This document shows positions 57,301 through 64,000 of a stretch of DNA of 64,000 nucleotides, in pieces. Position numbers and translations under genes: made by a program. The notes under the pieces were generated by a model. It worked only from the letters and a program-made list of their open reading frames with translations. It ran no database searches and was not told the origin of the DNA. How positions within the stretch are numbered: the stretch's first letter is position 1; every line of letters starts with the position of its first letter. This DNA comes from Dichetophora obliterata (lineage: Eukaryota > Arthropoda > Insecta > Diptera > Sciomyzidae): positions 222,754,399 to 222,818,398 of the forward strand of contig OY986435.1 in the NCBI GenBank assembly GCA_963920525.1. Direction: 5' to 3'.

Positions 57301-58088
57301 CTGTGGCAGGACATCGTCTGCCTTGGAATAGTAGTTTATTAATAAAATGTAAATAATTAAAATATTTATTTTGATCGCAACCGCTACAAGTGTTTGAAGG
57401 TGAACATTTAACTGTAATTTTTTTCTTTAAGAAGTGGAGATACCAACCGAAAATAAATATATCAAATTTACATATTTTTCTAAACAAATACATTAAAAAA
57501 AATGTGTACATTTATTATTGTTTCTTGTGTTTTATAAGAAAAAGATGTATCATAAAATTCATTTAATTAGTTCGAGATCAGTTTTATCCATATATATGTT
57601 ATCCATTTATATGTTTTATCCATTTATATGTTACGAAATGTGACATGAGAGAGGAGGAGTTTCGGTCATGCGTTACGTTACAAAATTAATTTTTGTGTCA
57701 ATATTTTATTAAAATTTTTAAACTATTTTTTCGGTTTTTCTTAAAAAAAAGTTGAGTCTGTTAATTTGAGTTTTGGCGATTAAAACACTAAATGGCAGAA
57801 CTGTTGTTGACAATAAACTGTTATTTTTTGAAAACAAATTTATTTTAATTTTTAAAAAAAAAAAAACAAAGAATTATAAAAAATTTCACTGTGCCGTGAC
57901 TTTGAGGAGGAGGAGGTTGCTTTAAAACTATGTGCGAATGTGTTATATTGGGATGGTGGGTAGTCTAACATTGACCAAAAAGTTTGATGTATTGTATATG
58001 TACATAATTGTATACCCCTTGAAACCGAGGGGTACTAATTTGTAATATGACCCCATGCGTTTTTTAGCTATCGTTGCTTTAATTACAA
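57301..58088. other. AT-rich DNA, no gene recognised
   Basis: Only low-complexity features: TTATCCATTTATATGTTTTATCC-like triplication near 57587-57632 and long A runs near 57855. No gene or element end is supported. Confidence 0.45.
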
Positions 58089-58091
58089 TTA

Positions 58092-60341
58092 GGGCCATTT
58101 TGTTCACAGAGAGATAAATTTATCCCCGAGTTAATTCCATGATTTTTCCAGTTTTTCATTTGTTCACAGTGAGTTAAGCATTTAACTCTTCAAGCTGGAG
58201 ATAAAAATGGTGGCGAGATAGCTTAACCCCAGAAATATTTAACTCGTGAAAATTGGTGAGTTAAGATTTTTATTTCGCTCTCATCACTCTCATTTTAATA
58301 TTTTTTACTTACTTGGTGTCAAAATATTGAAAATACAGATTTTTTTAAACATAGGGAAACAGTATTGGGGTTTACTGATTTCGAATCTGGTGTCAGAATT
58401 TTAAAATTCAAGATGTTGGATAAGGTTGCCACCTTAATTTTTTATTTCTACGAATTCGGGGCTGGCGCGAACGAAAGGGTAAGAATGGATCGCTGAATCG
58501 GAATCCGTTTTCAGAATTTCAAAATTCGAAATTTTTTCTAGGGCTGCCACCTAAAAATGTTTTATTTAAAGAATTTTAAACATGAGGAAAGAGTATTGGG
58601 GGTCGCTGATTTCGAATCTGATGTCAGAATTTTAAAATTCAAGATGGTGGATAGGGTTGCCACCTTATTTTTTGTATTTTTATGAATTCGTGGCTGGCAA
58701 AAAAAAATGGTATACCAAAAATAGGTCGCTGAATACGAATCCATGGTCAGAATTTTAAAATGATAAAGTTTTGAAATAATAGGGTTGCCACCTAATAATA
58801 TGTATTTTTAAGAATTTTAAACATTATTTATCAGTGTTAGGGAGTCAGTGATTTCGAATCTGATGTCAGAATTTTAAAATTCAAGATGGTGGATAGGGTT
58901 GCCACCTTATTTTTTGTATTTTTATGAATTCGTGGCTGGCAAAAAAAAAATGGTATACCAAAAATAGGTCGCTGAATACGAATCCATGGTCAGAATTTTA
59001 AAATGATAAAGTTTTGAAATAATAGGGCTGCCACCTAATAATATGTATTTTTAAGAATTTTAAACATTATTTATCAGTGTTAGGGAGTCAGTGATTTCGA
59101 ATCTGATGTCAGAATTTTAAAATTAAAAATGGTGGATAGGGTTGCCACCCTAATTTTTTGTATTTTTATGAATTCGGGACTGGCAAAATAAGAATGGTGC
59201 ACCAAATATGGGTCGCTGAATACGAATCCATGGTCAGAATTTTAAAATGATAAAGTTTTGAAATAATAGGGTTGCCACCTAATAATATGTATTTTTAAGA
59301 ATTTTAAACATTATTTAACAGTGTTAAGGAGTCAGTGATTTCGAATCTGATGTCAGAATTTTACAATTCAAAATGGTGGATAGGGTTGCCACCTTAATTT
59401 TTTGTATTTTTATGAATTCGGGGCTGGTGCGATTTAAAAGGTAAAAATGGGTCGCTGAATCCGAATCCGTGGTCAGAATTTCAAAATGATAAAATTTTAT
59501 AATAATAGGGCTGCTGCCACCTAATAATATGTATTTTTAAAGGTAAAAGCAACCCTATTATTTCAAAATTTTATCATTTTGAAATTCTGACCATGGATTC
59601 GTATTCAGCGACCCATTTTTGGTATAGCATTTTTTTTTGCCAGCCACGAATTCATAAAAATACAAAAAATTAAGGTGGCAACCCTATCCACCACCTTGAA
59701 TTTAAAATTTCTGACTTCAGATTCGAACTCAGCGACCCCCAATACTCTTTCCTCATGTTTGAAATTCTTAAAATAAAACATTTTTAGGTGGCAGCCTTAT
59801 GTGTAGAAAAATTTTCGAGTTATGAATTTCTGACAACGGATTCGGAATCAGCGACCCAATTTTACCTAGTGTGTCTCCCAGAGTTGATTCGCATAAATAA
59901 ACAAGAAATTAGGTGGCAACTTTATCCGCCATCTTGAATTTTAAAATTCTGACACCAGATTCGAAAGAAGTAACCCCCAATACTGTTTTTTCATGTTTAA
60001 AATTCTTAAAAAATGTTTAGTTGGCAGCCCTGTGTAGAAAAATGTTAGAATTTTTAAATTCTGACATCAGATGCAAAATCAGCGATCAATTTTTACTTAG
60101 TGTTCACTCCAACCCCCAAATTCGCAAAAATAAACCAAAAATCCCCACACATTTTTTAATTAATGAGCAACACTCTAACATTCCAATGGAAATCGATATA
60201 AACTGAGAGCGAATTTATGCTCTAAGCATAAAGCCCGGATAAAATGTGAACAAAACCACTTTTTTATCTCCCGACTTATACGCTTGAGATAGTTATCCCC
60301 GAATTAAATCATATTTATGCCCTTTGTGAACAAAATGGCCG
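58092..60341. mobile_element. Second foldback with TTA duplication and 242-bp tandem arms
   Basis: Ends GGGCCATTTTGTTCACA and TGTGAACAAAATGGCCG, flanked by TTA (58089-58091, 60342-60344). Direct units start near 58374, 58606, 58848, 59090 and 59332; the last spacings are exactly 242 bases. From about 59545 the same units run inverted to about 60115. Inner terminal blocks (GATAAATTTATCCCCGAGTT, near 58105, and its mirror near 60290) are inverted too. Compared with 54708-56237 the terminal sequences differ, but the arm repeat is the same family. No ORF. PIF/Harbinger-like by its ends (inference). Confidence 0.88.
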
Positions 60342-60344
60342 TTA

Positions 60345-61328
60345 GTGCAGTAATTTCTACCTTGAATTTGGTTTAAGAAGATTTATAGAATCTTTCAACA
60401 CCAAAGTGTGTTGTTTATTTATACTACTCAAAGTATTTTGCTAATACCTCTAATAAATAAAATCGATTCAAACTTAAATGTAAGTTCTGCATTTAGATGT
60501 GTTTTATTGAAAAAATATTGAATTCAGCAAATATTTTTAGTTGTTTCTACAAAATTCACAAAATAAAATGGAGTCTTACATGCCCCATTTTTGCGAAATT
60601 TTTTTTTATACCATCGTCGTATTATATCATACCAATTTGCATATTACCAAAAAGTAGGCGTTGCTGGAAAAGAAAACTTAATTTTCAGAATCAATCTATA
60701 ATATTTATATATTAATTTTCTAAATTTGAAATTAAATTGCTTTGAACAGATAAATTGCAATATATTTTTCATTAAAAATACGTTCATACAAATCACAGAC
60801 TACAGCTGAGAAAATTCGTAAAAGTTTTACTTGAGACAGATGGGATCAAATATGACTCCGCTATATGGAGCTATAAAAGGCTATCAAAAATTGTTTAAAC
60901 CTAATTTTTTTTTTAATTTGACCACGGGAAACCCGAATCCAATTCGTAAGTAATTTTTTCTATATCTCTAACCGTCTCGGTTTCGGTCTCTAGTTGATAT
61001 TATACTAGCAAGCCACAATGGTTCGCGGCTTTGCCACAGTCGTTTTTTCTGTATTTAATCTTCTTAGAACAATATACGATGTAAGAAAACCATTTCTTCT
61101 ATTGCTTTGAAACACAGCACTGCATGTATATCAATGATTCCATATAAATTCGACAAAATTTGAGCAAATTTGACCGTTGTGATTACGTTTTTTTTTAAAA
61201 ATTTGTAGGTAAGTAGTGCCCATAAAAATAACTTAAACGGTGTTTTTTTTGTGATTTTTTTTTAAATTTATACACTGTAAAATTTTTAAAAAACATAAAA
61301 AATACAATTTGTGCATGAATTTAAATAA
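60345..61328. other. AT-rich DNA, no gene recognised
   Basis: Nothing supported. The short frame at 60497-60715 has no recognisable domain. CCGTCTCGGTTTCGGTCTCT at about 60970 and GCCACAATGGTTCGCGGCTTTG at about 61012 are the only less AT-rich parts. Confidence 0.45.
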
Positions 61329-62181
61329 GGTACCCTAACATAACCCCAAGTGCCACAATCCCAATTTTTAATTTTGGGATTATGTCACTCCTTATACAGT
61401 GACATAAACCCAAATTTTTTACTTGGGGCAATGTCACTGCATGTAAAGTGTCATAACCCCAATTGGGATAATGTCACTTTTGAGCCTAAATATGAGAAAA
61501 TTTGGATAGGCATTTCAAAATATTTTGTTTTTAGCCAAAATTTATTTTGTTGACTATTTTTTCTTGGAACGTATGAACGTACTAAGAGCTTTAAATTCCA
61601 AATCTGTATAAATTAATGGCCGCTCTCATCTGGTTTCGAAGTTATAGGGGTTCAAATTAAAGAAAATGAGCTCGGCAAAACTTGCTTTTTTTCTATTAAT
61701 TGCATACTTTTATAAACTAAGCAAGAATATTTAAAGAAAAATTATGCTATTACCTATTCAATAAGCTATTAACCATTAAATTACATGCCTTACTTTTCAA
61801 GATAGAACACTTTTATTACATATGTAAGTCCCAACTTTTTCCAATAAACTAAACCAGTTTAGTTTTTTTCTTTAATTTGCACTTCCAGCCTAATATATCA
61901 AAACATTACAATTTTTTATAAAAAATCGCGCGATTTATAGAAAAACTATATTCTAGAAATTCTAAAATACTAGAAAAACTGTATTTTTTCCACTAGTACA
62001 CGGGTGACATAATCCCAAAAAAATTTGGCATTTTGACTTCTTTTTATTTGGGAATATGTCATTTTTTCCATAATGACATAATCCCAAGTAAAAAAATTGA
62101 GTTTATATCACTGTATAAGGAGTGACATAATCCCGAAATTTATAATTGGGATTGTGCCACTTGGGATTATATCACGGCACC
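61329..62181. mobile_element. Palindromic element built from CATAATCCCAA motifs
   Basis: Starts GGTACCCTAACATAACCCCA and ends with the inverted TTGGGATTATATCACGGCACC-type sequence. The outer 150 bases of each side mirror each other: CACTTGGGATT, TGACATAATCCC, CCTTATACAGTGA, ATAAACTCAA/TTGGG-like blocks. The motif TGACATAATCCCAA or its complement appears about ten times, roughly every 35-45 bases. The centre (61500-62000) is AT-rich without an ORF. A target duplication is not clear (TTAAATAA versus TTCAAATA). Confidence 0.8.
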
Positions 62182-64000
62182 TTCAAATAGATGCAACTTC
62201 AAAACCGTAAGTTGTACAGAAAAAAAATATATTTTAAAAACCTCGAATGAATCTTTTTAGTGGTGTACTTTTTTTGTAGCACTTTTATAAAAAATTATTT
62301 TTTTTTGTGAAATTTTCAGTTACATTTTTCATGGCCTTAGCAAAAAATTTTTTATTTTTTTAAAATAGTGTCGTGTTAAGGCATACATTTTAAAGGCTAA
62401 CACAAAATTTTAGGTTAAACCTCAACGATTGCTGTTTTTAATAAATTAAAAAAAAAAGCCTACAAAAGATTTCTTATTTTTACACCGAAAATTACATATT
62501 TTAGGTGTTTGAGTATTTTCGCCTTTCTCGAGGCTCATTTGTTTTTTTTTTTGTTGCGCTGTGCTGAGCATATAAAGAAAAAAAGAGTAGAGAGCAACAT
62601 GAAGTTTCTTGAAACTCTCGCAACACAAACGTGTGATAAGAAAACGATTTAGCAATGCGTGGCATCTGGAAAGATATCTTAAAAAACTTAACACTTTAAT
62701 TAAAACTGATTAATTAACACTTATTATTAAAATTTCGAAAGGAAAATATCCCTGTAAAGTGCTGCAGCACAAACATGATATCTTAAAACTTTTTTCATAA
62801 AAATTGACCCAGTACTTTTGGGGTTTACTGGTAAAAGAAAATTTGTACCTAATTTTTAAATATAAGTATCGATTCCCCTCGATTGTTATTCCCCTCGTGA
62901 GAGCAGTTTTTTTGATTACTTCACCTTGAATAATCTCAAATTTACTATCATATAAAATGGATATTCCTGAGGTTATTTCTGCGGTACCGTTGTGTAAGGA
63001 TTCCAAAACAAACGCTCCTCGATTACTTGAAAGATAAAGAGCAATTTCTTATATTTGCTCGGAACTTAAAATGCTTCTCCTAAAAACAGTTGTTTTTAGT
63101 ATTTCTCTGTATTAAACAAAACGAGTGGTATATCTTAATAGCATTTTCGCCTGGGTCGATTTAGCCATGTCCGTCTGACTGTCTGCGATCACAATAAGAA
63201 CCGTAATTTTCCAGCTACCGTAACGAAATTCCATATTTAGGTTTCGTTTTAAAAATAAAAGATCAAGTTCAAAAGTAAGCCAAATCGGATAAAAACCACT
63301 CCTACCTCCCATATAAATTGACTGAAAGAGGGTAATTTTTTTAAATTTTTCAAAAATATTAAATCCAATACGATACTTAAAATTTTCCACTTCAGCTTTA
63401 ACTATAAATATGCACTGTGAGTATGACAGTCTTCGAAATATAATAAAAATGATGCCTACCTCCCATACAAAGTGGTTTAATAAAAACAGTAAAATCTCTT
63501 AAATATCCACAAAACTAAATGGACGTCATCATATTAGCAAAACCTTAATAAATTTCACAAAAATTAATGTTTAAACACAAGCGAACGTTTTGACATTCAA
63601 AAGGTACTCTATAAAAAGTGACATCATCAAAAAACTAGAACATTCATACCTTTGAATACACTAAAGTCCGGCTTTTTTTTTTGTATTCTTCAAGCATTGC
63701 TTCTTTGGCTGCACGGTTGTCACTTGACTATTTTTTGCACAAATTCTTTTTTAAAAAATTTACCAAATGGAAAAAATTATCTATTTTTTAAAATTTGTAA
63801 ATAAAATGTAGTAAAGATATTTATAACTTATCTTTAAACTATCAAACATTTAGAATTTGTATTTAGATCATATAAAATCAACATAATAAATAACAAGGTC
63901 ATTTAGGAAAAAACTTTGATATTTATAACATTTATAAGTATTCGGTAGACTATTTTTGTAAGATTACAAGACCTTACTAAAACATCACATATTGAGTTAT
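62182..64000. other. AT-rich DNA with a fragment of a common fly repeat
   Basis: No gene is supported. At 63145-63330 the sequence reads TTCGCCTGGGTCGATTTAGC, CATGTCCGTCTGACTGTCTG, then CCACTCCTACCTCCCATATA; a related CCTACCTCCCATACAAA recurs at 63458. These look like parts of dispersed repeats common in fly genomes. The minus-strand frames at 62446-62694, 62710-63006 and 63112-63390 show no known domain. Confidence 0.45.

Larger units (their letters stand above)
49415..64000 (-). other. Nrx-1: Probable upstream intron of Nrx-1, filled with repeats
   Basis: No further neurexin-like exon (LamG or EGF) is seen up to the right edge, while Nrx-1 must continue further upstream. The simplest reading is one intron of at least 14.6 kb. 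A short exon could still be hidden in it. Confidence 0.55.

Noticed and set aside
1..64000. Integrated viral sequences or an intact LTR retrotransposon
   Set aside because: I looked for paired LTRs, gag-pol-like motifs and viral replicase motifs and saw none. All reverse transcriptases here belong to non-LTR elements.

Overview
This window looks like nuclear DNA of a higher (cyclorrhaphan) fly. It is very AT-rich, has short spliceosomal introns, and holds two recognisable host genes separated by a large amount of transposon debris. The species cannot be named from the sequence alone.

Host genes. (1) 7111-8250 (+) is a complete three-exon mitochondrial carrier of the SLC25A44 type (333 aa). 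(2) The 3' end of Neurexin-1 (Nrx-1) lies on the minus strand: a coding exon at 49111-49414, a 7.1-kb intron, and the terminal exon at 41020-42017 with the membrane span and the cytoplasmic tail ending in EWYV. The DNA from 49415 to the right edge (about 14.6 kb) holds no further exon that I can see and is probably another Nrx-1 intron.

Layout. 0-7 kb: unassigned AT-rich DNA with two MITEs (355-679, 9-bp target duplication; 5282-5993, TA duplication) and a dispersed direct repeat. 7.1-8.6 kb: the carrier gene. 10.3-11.2 kb: the 3' end of a CR1/Jockey-like retrotransposon. 11.8-15.3 kb: a Tc1-like transposon broken by a hAT transposon that itself carries a MITE, three layers deep. 16.6-17 kb: a MITE. 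18.8-22.3 kb: an internally deleted mariner split by a nearly full-length RTE-like retrotransposon. 22.3-25.6 kb: two different decayed non-LTR retrotransposons joined head to tail on the minus strand. 25.7-27.2 kb: an ATGCAT-rich segment and an 857-bp foldback with an 8-bp duplication, followed by a remnant of an unknown zinc-finger-like ORF. 29.2-35.4 kb: a TTAA-flanked foldback (768 bp on its own) split by a 5.4-kb TA-flanked foldback complex that carries further MITEs. 35.7-36.2 kb: a second MITE with a 9-bp duplication. 38.9-40.4 kb: a probable degraded hAT. 41-49.4 kb: the Nrx-1 3' end, with a dead mariner and a hairpin MITE in the last intron. 50-60.3 kb: tandem-repeat-rich Helentron-like pieces and two large foldbacks whose arms are built from a roughly 242-bp tandem repeat. 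61.3-62.2 kb: another palindromic element.

No operon, CRISPR array, confirmed RNA gene or intact transposase or reverse transcriptase is visible. Every transposon ORF is broken. I see no convincing new biochemical system. The most unusual structures are the nested foldbacks and the satellite-armed foldbacks in the Nrx-1 intron. The boundaries of most DNA elements rest on inverted ends plus exact target-site duplications read directly from the sequence; family names beyond that are inference.
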